Source of the DNA: Pseudomonas sp. TH41
GTDB taxonomy: Bacteria > Pseudomonadota > Gammaproteobacteria > Pseudomonadales > Pseudomonadaceae
DNA: 64,000 nucleotides
NCBI RefSeq assembly: GCF_016650695.1
Contig: NZ_JAEKFH010000007.1
Coordinates: forward strand, 309,023 to 373,022
Direction: 5' to 3'
The notes beneath the pieces are model-generated. The model saw nothing but the letters and a program-made list of their open reading frames with translations, was not told the origin of the DNA and ran no database searches. Shown here one piece after another: positions 26,822 through 35,568 of the stretch. A program made the translations under genes and the position numbers. Every line of letters starts with the position of its first letter. Within the stretch, counting starts at the first letter, position 1.

Positions 26822-26932
26822 GCCGGGCCTTCGAGCGTTGAAAGGATGGGAAGGCGCGCACCTTAGCCGAGGGGGTGATCGGGTGGAAGGGCTCTGTGCG
26901 CTATCTCGTAAATGTAGGTGAATCCTAAAAAC

Positions 26933-27032
26933 TGTAGGAGCGAGCTTGCTCGCGATGGTCGATAACGATAACGCTTATTTACTGGATAAACGTGGCGCTC
27001 TTCGGTTCATCGCGAGCAAGCTCGCTCCTACA
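26933..27032. repeat. REPIN, family B
   Basis: TGTAGGAGCGAGCTTGCTCG at the left and its complement at the right, with a spacer containing GATAACGATAACGC. It lies upstream of the OprB-type porin gene; an open frame runs through it into the porin, but the true start is later. Confidence 0.9.
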
Positions 27033-27036
27033 GGGA

Positions 27037-27094
27037 CTGTTACAAAATCCGAAACGAATCATGTCTGTAAAAGCGCTTTCTCTATTTGTAACAG
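27037..27094. promoter_or_regulatory. Candidate operator region of the porin gene
   Basis: Inverted arms CTGTTACAAA (27037-27046) and TTTGTAACAG (27085-27094) flank a perfect LacI-type palindrome AAAGCGCTTT at 27070-27079, about 100 bases before the porin start. This fits control by sugar-responsive regulators, but I cannot name the protein. Confidence 0.4.
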
Positions 27095-27197
27095 AACATT
27101 ATCCTTGCGTCCGCTCAAGCCGAAACGATTCTTCTATCTGCTTCACGCCTGCTGTATTCAGTTTATCCCCCAGAAAAAGACCCAGAATTTCCTCTCT

Positions 27198-28580
27198 ATG
27201 CCTTACTTTCAATCTTCGCGAGACAGCGCTATCTGCACCCCGGTTGCCAGCCGAAAAGCCCTGAACCTGATCGGCGGATGGACCGCTTTGGGCCTCGCCA
27301 CCTGCGTCCAGGCTGCCCCGGCTTTCGACAGTGAATCACCGTGGATGCTCGGTGACTGGAACGGTACTCGTACCGAACTTTCGGAAAAAGGCTACGACTT
27401 CAAAGTCGATTACACCGGTGAAATGGGCAGCAATCTGCACGGCGGTTACGACCATGACCGCACCGCGCGTTACAGCGATCAGTTCGGCCTCGGCACGCAC
27501 CTGGACTTGCAGAAAATCCTCGGCTGGGACGACGCCGAATTTCAGCTGACCATCACCGAGCGCAACGGCAACAACATCAGCAACGACCGGATCAACGACC
27601 CGCGCGTTGGCGGTTTCACCTCGGCTCAGGAAGTCTGGGGCCGTGGCCAGACCTGGCGCCTGACGCAGATGTGGTATCAGCAAAAATTCATCGATCAGAA
27701 ACTCGACATCAAAGTCGGCCGATTCGGCGAAGGCGAAGACTTCAACAGTTTCCCCTGCGACTTCCAGAACCTGGCGTTCTGCGGCTCTCAGGTCGGAAAC
27801 TGGGTGGGGGGTATCTGGTACAACTGGCCGGTCAGCCAGTGGGCGATGCGGGTCAAATATCACCTGACACCGCAGCTGTATGCACAGGTCGGCGCCTATG
27901 AGCAAAACCCGTCCAACCTGGATCGCGGCAACGGCTTCAAGCTCAGCGGCAGCGGCACCCAGGGCACGATCCTGCCGGTAGAGCTGGTGTGGTCGCCCAA
28001 GCTCAATGGTCTACCGGGCGAATACCGCGCCGGTTATTACTACAGCAGCGCCAATGCCACTGATGTCTACAAAGACAGCAATGGCCAGCCCGCAGCGCTG
28101 ACCGGCGAGGCTTACCGCAGCGCGTCGAGCAAGCACGGCATGTGGCTTGGTATTCAACAACAGATCACTAGCCGTTCCAGCGACAACGCTCGCGGCTTGA
28201 ACGTGTTCGCCAACGGCACGATGCACGACAAGAAGACCAACGCCATCGACAACTATGTCCAGGCAGGCGTCGTCTACAAAGGCCTGTTCGATGCCCGCGC
28301 CAAAGACGACATCGGTTTTGCCCTCGCCCGCGTCCACGTCAACCCGGCCTACCGTAAAAATGCCGAGGCCACCAATCAGGCCCATGCCGTTTTCGACTAC
28401 GACGACCCGTTGTTCCTGCCACCCCAGGACACCGAATACAGCGGCGAACTCTATTACGGCGTGCACGTCACGAACTGGCTGACCGTGCGCCCGAACCTGC
28501 AATACATCCGCCACCCCGGTGGCGTGAACGAGGTCGATGACGCACTGATTGGCGGGATCAAGATCCAGTCGTCCTTCTAA
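27198..28580 (+). CDS. OprB-type carbohydrate-selective porin
   Basis: A 460-residue outer-membrane porin. The frame is open upstream through the REPIN, but the ATG at 27198 gives a normal signal sequence (LNLIGGWTALGLATCVQA|APAF). Mature features of the family: SPWMLGDWNGTRTELSEKGYDF, LHLDLQKILGWDDAEFQLTIT-like region, KVGRFGEGEDFNSFPCDFQN, and a C-terminal strand ending GIKIQSSF with the terminal Phe needed for Bam insertion. OprB porins admit glucose and related sugars. The next gene is gcd, so the porin probably supplies the periplasmic glucose oxidation route. Confidence 0.85.
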   Translation: MPYFQSSRDSAICTPVASRKALNLIGGWTALGLATCVQAAPAFDSESPWMLGDWNGTRTELSEKGYDFKVDYTGEMGSNLHGGYDHDRTARYSDQFGLGTHLDLQKILGWDDAEFQLTITERNGNNISNDRINDPRVGGFTSAQEVWGRGQTWRLTQMWYQQKFIDQKLDIKVGRFGEGEDFNSFPCDFQNLAFCGSQVGNWVGGIWYNWPVSQWAMRVKYHLTPQLYAQVGAYEQNPSNLDRGNGFKLSGSGTQGTILPVELVWSPKLNGLPGEYRAGYYYSSANATDVYKDSNGQPAALTGEAYRSASSKHGMWLGIQQQITSRSSDNARGLNVFANGTMHDKKTNAIDNYVQAGVVYKGLFDARAKDDIGFALARVHVNPAYRKNAEATNQAHAVFDYDDPLFLPPQDTEYSGELYYGVHVTNWLTVRPNLQYIRHPGGVNEVDDALIGGIKIQSSF

Positions 28581-28598
28581 CTAACGACACACCTCCCT

Positions 28599-28698
28599 TG
28601 TAGGAGCGAGCTTGCTCGCGAGAATCGTCAACGAAAACGCAGTAAGTCTGACACCCCAAGGCGTTCTCAGGTTTTTCGCGAGCGAGCTCGCTCCTACA
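28599..28698. repeat. REPIN, family B
   Basis: TGTAGGAGCGAGCTTGCTCG and a slightly diverged inverted partner (TCGCGAGCGAGCTCGCTCCT) between the porin and gcd; it may act as a barrier or mRNA-stabilising hairpin between the two genes. Confidence 0.9.
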
Positions 28699-28836
28699 GA
28701 GATTGCGGTGCCCACACCCATAGGTGAACGGGATTGCATCAACCGCTCATTTTTTAACCTGAACCCTACCTGCGCCGGATCGTCATCTACAGTGAACTTG
28801 CGCGGGACTACTTGAAACGTCACGGAGAACCACACT

Positions 28837-31245
28837 ATGAGCACTGATGGTGCTTTGAGCCGAAGCCGTCTATTGCCGACCCTGCTCGGCATTCTGCTTC
28901 TGCTGATGGGCCTGGCCATGCTGGCCGGGGGGATCAAGCTGAGCATGCTTGGCGGCTCGCTGTATTACCTGCTGGCCGGTATCGGTCTGGCACTGACCGG
29001 CGTGCTGCTGATGGTCGCCCGTCGCGCCGCCCTGGGCCTCTACGCGCTAGTGCTGTTTGCCAGTACCGTGTGGGCCTTATGGGAAGTCGGCCTCGATTGG
29101 TGGCAACTGGTGCCGCGTCTGGCGCTGTTGTTTGCGCTGGGCATCGTCATGTTGCTGCCGTGGTTCCGCCGTCCGCTGCTGCGTGAAGGTGCTGCACCGA
29201 TGGGCACCGGCGCATTGAGCGTCGCCGTGGTATTGGCGGGCGCTGCGGCACTCGCCAGCCAGTTCACCCACCCCGGTGAAATCAAAGGCCAACTGGACCG
29301 CGACAGCGTGCCGGGCATGACCAACACCGCACCGGCCATGCCCGACGGTGACTGGAACTCCTATGGCCGCAGTGCCCACGGCGATCGTTACTCGCCACTG
29401 GCGCAGATCACCCCGCAGAACGCGAACAAGCTCGTTCCGGCGTGGACTTATCGCACCGGCGACCTGCCCGGTCCGAACGACCCAGGCGAAACCACGGCCG
29501 AAAACACCCCGCTGAAAGTCAACGGCATGCTCTACGTGTGCACGCCGCACAGCCAGGTGATCGCACTGGACCCGGACACCGGCAAGGAACTCTGGCGTTT
29601 CGATCCGAAGCTCTCCACGCAAAACGCGGCGAACTTCAAGGGTTGGGCACACATGACCTGCCGCGGCGTGTCGTATCACGATGACGCTGCTTACGCGTCC
29701 GAGCAGAGCCCAACCGGCAGCGCCAGCGCTCCCGTCACCAGTGCCTGCCCGCGCCGGATCTTCCTGCCGACCGCCGACACCCGTCTGATTGCGCTGAACG
29801 CCGACACCGGCAAAATGTGCGAAGACTTTGGCAACAAAGGTCAGATCGACCTGAGCGCCAACATCGGCGGCTTCAATGCCGGCGGTTACTATTCCACTTC
29901 GCCACCGGCCGTGACTAAAGACCTGGTCGTGATTGGCGGCCACGTCACCGACAACGTCTCCACCGACGAGCCTAGCGGCGTTATCCGCGCGTTCGACGTG
30001 CACACCGGCAAACTGGTGTGGAACTGGGACAGCGGCAAACCGGACGATACGACGCCTATTGCCGAGGGCAAGGTCTACACCCGCAACTCGCCGAACATGT
30101 GGTCCATGTTCGCGGTCGACGAAAAACTCGGCATGCTCTACCTGCCGATGGGCAACCAGACCCCGGACCAGTTCGGTGGCGCGCGTACCCCTGAGTCGGA
30201 ACGGTACTCCGCCGGCCTGACCGCGCTGGACATCGCCACCGGTAAAGTGCGCTGGTACTTCCAGTTCACCCACCATGACCTGTGGGACATGGACGTCGGC
30301 GGCCAGCCAACCCTGATGGACCTGAAAACGGCGGACGGAGTGAAACCGGCGGTATTGGCGTCCACCAAGCAGGGCAGCATTTACGTTCTGGACCGCAGCA
30401 CCGGCAAGGCCATCGTGCCGATCAACGAAATACCGGTACCGCAAGGCGCTGTCGCCGGTGATCACACCTCGCCTACCCAGCCGAAATCCGACCTGAACCT
30501 GATGCCGCCGCCCCTGCAAGAGCGCGACATGTGGGGCGTGACCCCGTTCGACCAACTGATCTGCCGGATCGATTTCAAATCCTTGCGCTACGACGGCCCG
30601 TTCACGCCGCCGTCGCTGCAAGGTTCGATTGTTTATCCAGGCAACTTCGGGGTGTTTGACTGGGGTGGTATCTCGGTTGACCCGGTGCGTCAAATCGCTT
30701 TCATGAACCCGGACTACATGGCGTTCAAATCGAAACTGATCCCGGCCGCTGAAATCGCCGCCCAAGGCCCGCGCAAAAGCGAAACCGAAGGCGTGCAGCC
30801 CAATAAAGGCGCGCCGTACGGCGTGGTCCTCGAAGCACTGCTGTCGCCAATGGGCCTGCCATGTCAGGCGCCAGCATGGGGTTATGTGGCCGCGGTCGAC
30901 CTGACCACCGCCAAAATCCTCTGGAAACACAAAAACGGCACTGTGCGCGACAGCTCGCCGGTTCCGATCCCGCTGAGCATGGGCGTGCCTAGCCTGGGCG
31001 GCACCTTCACCACCGCCGGTGGCGTGGGCTTCCTGAGCGGCACCCTTGACCAGTACCTGCGCGCCTATGACGTGAAAAACGGCAAGCAGTTGTGGGAAAG
31101 CCGCCTGCCAGCGGGCGCGCAAACCACGCCGATGACCTACACCGGCAAGGACGGCAAGCAATACGTGCTCGTCGTTGCCGGCGGTCACGGTTCGCTGGGC
31201 ACCAAACAAGGTGACTATGTGATTGCGTACAAACTGTCGGAATAA
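28837..31245 (+). CDS. gcd: Membrane-bound PQQ-dependent glucose dehydrogenase
   Basis: An 802-residue quinoprotein. Five hydrophobic helices occupy roughly residues 10-150, followed by a periplasmic eight-bladed propeller starting GDWNSYGRSAHGDRYSPLAQ and including GMLYVCTPHSQVIALDPDTG, GGYYSTSPPAVTKDLVVIGG, DLWDMDVGGQPTL and WGYVAAVDLTTAKILWKH. It oxidises glucose to gluconolactone in the periplasm with PQQ and passes electrons to ubiquinone. GGAG lies before the ATG. Its place behind the OprB-type porin is usual in pseudomonads. A terminator follows. Confidence 0.92.
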   Translation: MSTDGALSRSRLLPTLLGILLLLMGLAMLAGGIKLSMLGGSLYYLLAGIGLALTGVLLMVARRAALGLYALVLFASTVWALWEVGLDWWQLVPRLALLFALGIVMLLPWFRRPLLREGAAPMGTGALSVAVVLAGAAALASQFTHPGEIKGQLDRDSVPGMTNTAPAMPDGDWNSYGRSAHGDRYSPLAQITPQNANKLVPAWTYRTGDLPGPNDPGETTAENTPLKVNGMLYVCTPHSQVIALDPDTGKELWRFDPKLSTQNAANFKGWAHMTCRGVSYHDDAAYASEQSPTGSASAPVTSACPRRIFLPTADTRLIALNADTGKMCEDFGNKGQIDLSANIGGFNAGGYYSTSPPAVTKDLVVIGGHVTDNVSTDEPSGVIRAFDVHTGKLVWNWDSGKPDDTTPIAEGKVYTRNSPNMWSMFAVDEKLGMLYLPMGNQTPDQFGGARTPESERYSAGLTALDIATGKVRWYFQFTHHDLWDMDVGGQPTLMDLKTADGVKPAVLASTKQGSIYVLDRSTGKAIVPINEIPVPQGAVAGDHTSPTQPKSDLNLMPPPLQERDMWGVTPFDQLICRIDFKSLRYDGPFTPPSLQGSIVYPGNFGVFDWGGISVDPVRQIAFMNPDYMAFKSKLIPAAEIAAQGPRKSETEGVQPNKGAPYGVVLEALLSPMGLPCQAPAWGYVAAVDLTTAKILWKHKNGTVRDSSPVPIPLSMGVPSLGGTFTTAGGVGFLSGTLDQYLRAYDVKNGKQLWESRLPAGAQTTPMTYTGKDGKQYVLVVAGGHGSLGTKQGDYVIAYKLSE

Positions 31246-31265
31246 GCGATAGTCGTCGTTAGACC

Positions 31266-31299
31266 AAAGGCGATCCTTGTGAGGGGGTCGCCTTTTTTA
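31266..31299 (+). terminator. Rho-independent terminator of gcd
   Basis: Stem AAAGGCGA / TCGCCTTT followed by a run of T residues, about 20 bases after the gcd stop codon. Confidence 0.75.
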
Positions 31300-31630
31300 T
31301 GGGTGCCTGGGCAGTACGCTTCCCACCGTGAAATGGCGCACATCTGCAAAAACCGGGGGCGTTTTCCCACAACGAAACCAGCGTTCAGCACCTTGCTCCA
31401 ACGCCACAGCCGTCTAACATCAAGCAAATTGAAAATATGTCCACATCCCCCTCAAGTTGAAGGACTCGACAACCGACACAGTGCTAATAGGTCACTGTCT
31501 CCAAACAGCAGCATATCGGCCAAGGCACAGGCAAAATCCCCTGTGATTGAATGTCCCTTTGACTGCCAACACGGGATTGCCAATACTCATGGCAACTTGA
31601 TGCTACCCGCACGGAACAAGGAATGACTCT
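31300..31630. other. Intergenic region before bifA, no gene seen
   Basis: About 330 bases containing the bifA promoter and leader. An open frame crosses it on the plus strand, but its codon usage and lack of a ribosome site do not support a gene. Confidence 0.5.
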
Positions 31631-33682
31631 TTGAAGCTGGAACTCAAGAACAGCTTGTCGGTGAAGTTGCTTCGGGTCGTGCTCCTGTCGGCATTGATCG
31701 TCGGCGTGGTATTGAGCTGCGCGCAGATTGTGTTCGATGCCTATAAAACACACCAGGCCGTAGCCAACGATGCTCAGCGCATCCTCGACATGTTCCGTGA
31801 CCCGTCGACCCAGGCCGTGTACAGCCTGGACCGGGAGATGGGCATGCAGGTCATCGAAGGTCTGTTTCAGGACGATGCGGTGCGCCAGGCCTCCATCGGC
31901 CATCCCAACGAAGCCATGCTCGCGCAAAAGACTCGAGAGTTGCAGCATTCCCACAGTCGCTGGCTGACCGACCTGATCCTCGGCAAGGAACGCACCTTCA
32001 CCACACAACTGGTGGGTCGCGGCCCTTACAGCGAGTATTACGGCGACCTGAGCATTACCCTCGACACCGCCACCTACGGCCAGAGTTTTATCGTCAGTTC
32101 GGTGATCATCTTCATTTCCGGCGTTTTGCGCGCACTGGCCATGGGCCTGGTGCTGTACCTGGTTTATCACTGGCTACTGACCAAACCGCTGTCGCGGATC
32201 ATCGAACACCTGACCGAAATCAACCCGGACCGACCCAGCGAACATAAAATCCCGCAACTCAAAGGGCATGAGAAAAACGAGCTGGGGATCTGGATAAACA
32301 CCGCCAACCAGTTGCTCGAGTCCATCGAGCGCAACACCCATTTACGCCATGAAGCGGAAAACAGCCTGTTGCGCATGGCCCAGTACGACTTCCTCACCGG
32401 CCTGCCGAACCGCCAGCAATTGCAGCAGCAGCTGGACAAGATCCTCGTCGACGCCGGCAAATTGCAGCGTCGGGTCGCGGTGCTGTGTGTCGGCCTCGAT
32501 GACTTCAAGGGCATCAACGAACAGTTCAGCTACCAGACCGGCGACCAATTGTTGCTGGCCCTGGCCGATCGCTTGCGAGCCCACAGCGGTCGCCTTGGCG
32601 CCCTCGCTCGCCTCGGCGGCGACCAGTTCGCCCTGGTTCAGGCTGATATCGAACAACCCTACGAAGCGGCCGAGCTGGCCCAAAGCATCCTCGATGACCT
32701 GGAAGCGGCGTTTGTCCTCGGTCCTCAAAAGATTCGCCTGCGCGCCACCATCGGCATCACGCTGTTCCCCGAGGACGGTGACAGCACTGAAAAGCTGCTG
32801 CAAAAAGCCGAACAGACCATGACGCTGGCCAAGACGCGTTCGCGCAACCGATACCAGTTCTATATCGCCAGCGTCGACACAGAAATGCGCCGCCGTCGCG
32901 AGCTGGAAAAAGACCTGCGCGACGCCTTGGCCCGCGACCAGTTCTACCTCGTCTATCAACCGCAGATCAGCTATCGCGATCACCGCGTGGTGGGCGTCGA
33001 GGCGTTGATTCGCTGGCAACATCCCGAACACGGGCTGGTTCCGCCGGACCTGTTTATTCCCCTCGCCGAACAGAACGGCACCATCATCGCCATTGGTGAA
33101 TGGGTGCTGGATCAGGCGTGCAAGCAATTGCGCGACTGGCATGACCAGGGTTTCGGCGACCTGCGCATGGCGGTGAACCTGTCCACGGTGCAACTGCACC
33201 ACGCCGAACTGCCGCGAGTGGTCAATAACCTGCTGCAGATCTACCGCCTGCCACCGCGCAGTCTGGAACTGGAAGTGACCGAAACCGGCCTGATGGAAGA
33301 CATCAGCACCGCCGCCCAGCACCTACTGAGCCTGCGTCGTTCCGGCGCGCTGATTGCCATTGACGACTTCGGCACCGGCTATTCGTCATTGAGCTATCTG
33401 AAAAGCCTGCCCCTGGACAAGATCAAGATCGACAAGAGCTTCGTTCAGGACCTGCTCGATGACGACGACGATGCGACCATCGTTCGAGCCATTATCCAGT
33501 TGGGCAAAAGCCTGGGCATGCAGGTAATTGCCGAAGGCGTGGAAACCGCCGAGCAAGAGGCCTACATCATCTCCGAAGGCTGTCACGAAGGTCAGGGCTA
33601 TTTCTACAGCAAACCGCTGCCGGCACGGGAGCTGAGTGCCTACCTGAAACAGGCCCAGCGCAGTAACGCGGCTATTTTGTAA
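31631..33682 (+). CDS. bifA: Membrane GGDEF/EAL cyclic-di-GMP phosphodiesterase BifA
   Basis: A 683-residue protein. An N-terminal helix (LLRVVLLSALIVGVVLS) and a second near residue 160-185 enclose a periplasmic sensor segment; a short HAMP-like linker precedes the GGDEF domain. Its active site reads GGDQF (329-333), a degenerate signature known in BifA, while the EAL domain is intact (Glu457-Ala-Leu, DDFGTGYSSLSYLKSLP, KIDKSFVQDL). BifA degrades c-di-GMP and opposes biofilm formation. The start is TTG at 31631 with AAGGA nine bases before it, which gives the MKLELKNSLSVKLLRV N-terminus that I recall from P. aeruginosa BifA. Confidence 0.9.
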   Translation: MKLELKNSLSVKLLRVVLLSALIVGVVLSCAQIVFDAYKTHQAVANDAQRILDMFRDPSTQAVYSLDREMGMQVIEGLFQDDAVRQASIGHPNEAMLAQKTRELQHSHSRWLTDLILGKERTFTTQLVGRGPYSEYYGDLSITLDTATYGQSFIVSSVIIFISGVLRALAMGLVLYLVYHWLLTKPLSRIIEHLTEINPDRPSEHKIPQLKGHEKNELGIWINTANQLLESIERNTHLRHEAENSLLRMAQYDFLTGLPNRQQLQQQLDKILVDAGKLQRRVAVLCVGLDDFKGINEQFSYQTGDQLLLALADRLRAHSGRLGALARLGGDQFALVQADIEQPYEAAELAQSILDDLEAAFVLGPQKIRLRATIGITLFPEDGDSTEKLLQKAEQTMTLAKTRSRNRYQFYIASVDTEMRRRRELEKDLRDALARDQFYLVYQPQISYRDHRVVGVEALIRWQHPEHGLVPPDLFIPLAEQNGTIIAIGEWVLDQACKQLRDWHDQGFGDLRMAVNLSTVQLHHAELPRVVNNLLQIYRLPPRSLELEVTETGLMEDISTAAQHLLSLRRSGALIAIDDFGTGYSSLSYLKSLPLDKIKIDKSFVQDLLDDDDDATIVRAIIQLGKSLGMQVIAEGVETAEQEAYIISEGCHEGQGYFYSKPLPARELSAYLKQAQRSNAAIL

Positions 33683-33689
33683 AGATCTC

Positions 33690-33789
33690 TGTAGGAGCGA
33701 GCTTGCTCGCGATGGATTTGAAGGCGGCGCATTTTTTCAGACAACACGCGTCATCGTTCACGTCCATCGCGAGCAAGCTCGCTCCTACA
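33690..33789. repeat. REPIN, family B
   Basis: TGTAGGAGCGAGCTTGCTCG and its complement around a spacer with GGCGGCGCATTTTTTCAGA, a spacer also present in the copy at 54596-54695. Confidence 0.9.
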
Positions 33790-33853
33790 AAGTGAAACGA
33801 GGCTGCGATCTTTTAAGCTGAATAAGAAATATTTCCAGCTACAACTCTTTACA

Positions 33854-33878
33854 CATAATGCGAAAGATTTGCATTATG
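33854..33878. promoter_or_regulatory. Fur-box-like palindrome upstream of the imelysin lipoprotein
   Basis: CATAATGC-GAAAGATTT-GCATTATG is a perfect 8-base inverted repeat 58 bases before the start of the imelysin gene and has the AATGC...GCATT form of pseudomonad Fur sites. It suggests iron repression. Confidence 0.55.
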
Positions 33879-33935
33879 TCGCAGTTTTGCGCGCGTGCAG
33901 CGCCATTCCACCCCTCTCGAAGCAGGATGTTCGCC

Positions 33936-35294
33936 ATGATTCGTATGCCTCTGGCTACCGCCAGTCTGTTGGCCATCGCTATTTCCCTCGCCGGTTGTGG
34001 CGAAGGCAAAGACAAGGCCGCCGCTGCGCAAGCGCCTACACCAGCCGCCGCCACGACCGCTCCAGCCAAGGCTCCAGCCAAGGCTCCCGCCGCTGCCAGC
34101 AAAGTCGATGAAGCCGCCGCCAAAGCCGTTGTTGCGCATTACGCCGACATGGTCTTCGCCGTTTACAGTGATGCCGAATCCACCGCAAAAACCCTGCAAA
34201 CTGCCGTCGACGCCTTCCTTGCCAAGCCGAACGCCGACACCCTGAAAGCCGCCAGGGCTGCCTGGGTTGCTGCTCGCGTTCCTTACCTGCAGAGCGAAGT
34301 GTTCCGCTTCGGCAACACCATCATCGATGACTGGGAAGGTCAGGTTAACTCCTGGCCCCTGGATGAAGGCCTGATCGACTATGTCGACAAATCCTACGAA
34401 CATGCACTCGGTAACCCGGGCGCTACGGCCAACATCATCGCCAATACCGAAGTTCAGATCGGCGAAGACAAGGTCGATGTGAAAGACATCACCCCGGCAA
34501 AACTCGCCAGCCTGAACGAGCTGGGCGGTTCCGAAGCCAACGTCGCTACGGGCTACCACGCCATCGAATTCCTGCTCTGGGGCCAGGACCTGAACGGCAC
34601 CGGCCCTGGCGCCGGTAACCGTCCGGCTTCCGACTACCTGGAAGGCGCCGGCGCTACTGGCGGTCACAACGATCGCCGCCGCGCTTACCTCAAGTCCGTG
34701 ACCCAACTGCTGGTCAGCGACCTGGAAGAAATGGTCGGTAACTGGAAGCCGAACGTGGCCGACAACTACCGCGCCACGCTGGAAGCGGAACCGGCTGAAA
34801 GCGGCCTGCGCAAAATGTTGTTCGGCATGGGCAGTCTGTCCCTGGGCGAACTGGCAGGCGAGCGCATGAAGGTTTCCCTGGAAGCCAACTCCCCTGAAGA
34901 CGAACAGGATTGCTTCAGCGACAACACCCACAACTCACACTTCTACGATGCCAAAGGCGTTCGTAACGTGTATTTGGGCGAATACACTCGCGTCGACGGC
35001 ACCAAAATGACTGGCGCCAGCCTGTCGTCCCTGGTGGCCGCCGTTGATCCGGCTACCGACACCGCGCTGAAGGCTGATCTGGCCACTACCGAAGCCAAGA
35101 TCCAGGTCATGGTTGATCACGCCAACAAGGGTGAGCACTACGACCAGCTGATTGCTGCCGGCAACACCGCTGGCAATCAGATCGTCCGCGACGCGATTGC
35201 TTCCCTGGTCAAGCAGACCGCTTCGATCGAAGCGGCCGCTGGCAAACTGGGCATCAGCGACCTGAACCCGGACAACGCTGATCACGAGTTTTGA
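33936..35294 (+). CDS. icmP: Imelysin-family periplasmic lipoprotein (IcmP-like)
   Basis: A 452-residue lipoprotein; I choose the ATG at 33936 (CAGGA upstream), which gives a short signal ending SLAGC. An Ala/Pro/Lys linker (residues ~25-50) precedes the imelysin domain with the conserved GxHxxE motif (ATGYHAIEFLLWG) and WEGQVNSWPLDEGLIDYVD; HNDRRRAYLKSV and DCFSDNTHNSHFYD are also family landmarks. Imelysins relate to EfeO and take part in iron acquisition or handling; the P. aeruginosa homologue next to bifA was named insulin-cleaving IcmP. A Fur-like site lies upstream and a terminator downstream, so it is probably transcribed alone. Confidence 0.85.
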   Translation: MIRMPLATASLLAIAISLAGCGEGKDKAAAAQAPTPAAATTAPAKAPAKAPAAASKVDEAAAKAVVAHYADMVFAVYSDAESTAKTLQTAVDAFLAKPNADTLKAARAAWVAARVPYLQSEVFRFGNTIIDDWEGQVNSWPLDEGLIDYVDKSYEHALGNPGATANIIANTEVQIGEDKVDVKDITPAKLASLNELGGSEANVATGYHAIEFLLWGQDLNGTGPGAGNRPASDYLEGAGATGGHNDRRRAYLKSVTQLLVSDLEEMVGNWKPNVADNYRATLEAEPAESGLRKMLFGMGSLSLGELAGERMKVSLEANSPEDEQDCFSDNTHNSHFYDAKGVRNVYLGEYTRVDGTKMTGASLSSLVAAVDPATDTALKADLATTEAKIQVMVDHANKGEHYDQLIAAGNTAGNQIVRDAIASLVKQTASIEAAAGKLGISDLNPDNADHEF

Positions 35295-35314
35295 TCAACG
35301 CTGGCTGAATAGAG

Positions 35315-35338
35315 AGGCGACCTTCGGGTCGCCTTTTT
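35315..35338 (+). terminator. Rho-independent terminator after the imelysin gene
   Basis: Stem AGGCGACC / GGTCGCCT with TTCG-type loop and a T5 tail, 20 bases past the stop codon. Confidence 0.85.
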
Positions 35339-35361
35339 CATGCCCACGAACACAGATCCCT

Positions 35362-35444
35362 TGTAGGAGCGAGCTTGCTCGCGAAGGTGTGTCAGCTACA
35401 ACGATGTCGACTGGCACACCATCGCGAGCAAGCTCGCTCCTACA
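35362..35444. repeat. REPIN, family B
   Basis: TGTAGGAGCGAGCTTGCTCG and complement with a short spacer, between the imelysin terminator and the di-haem gene. Confidence 0.9.
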
Positions 35445-35568
35445 AAGGGATCGTGGTTTTGCCGTTAGTCCCCTGCCCCACATCAACCAAACGATAATTC
35501 CTCTTATTCAAACTCCCCTGCCCTGTTAGACTTTGCGCCCTTGTTTTGCTCGTCTTGCAGGATGTCTG

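Noticed and set aside
26946..27197. Upstream extension of the porin reading frame
   Set aside because: It runs through a REPIN and a putative operator; the ATG at 27198 yields a proper signal peptide.
31279..31626. 115-codon frame between gcd and bifA
   Set aside because: It begins inside the gcd terminator, lacks a ribosome site and has no recognisable protein features.
35480..35510. GATAATTCCTCTTATTC upstream of the di-haem gene as a Fur box
   Set aside because: Only one half resembles the consensus; insufficient symmetry to call a site.
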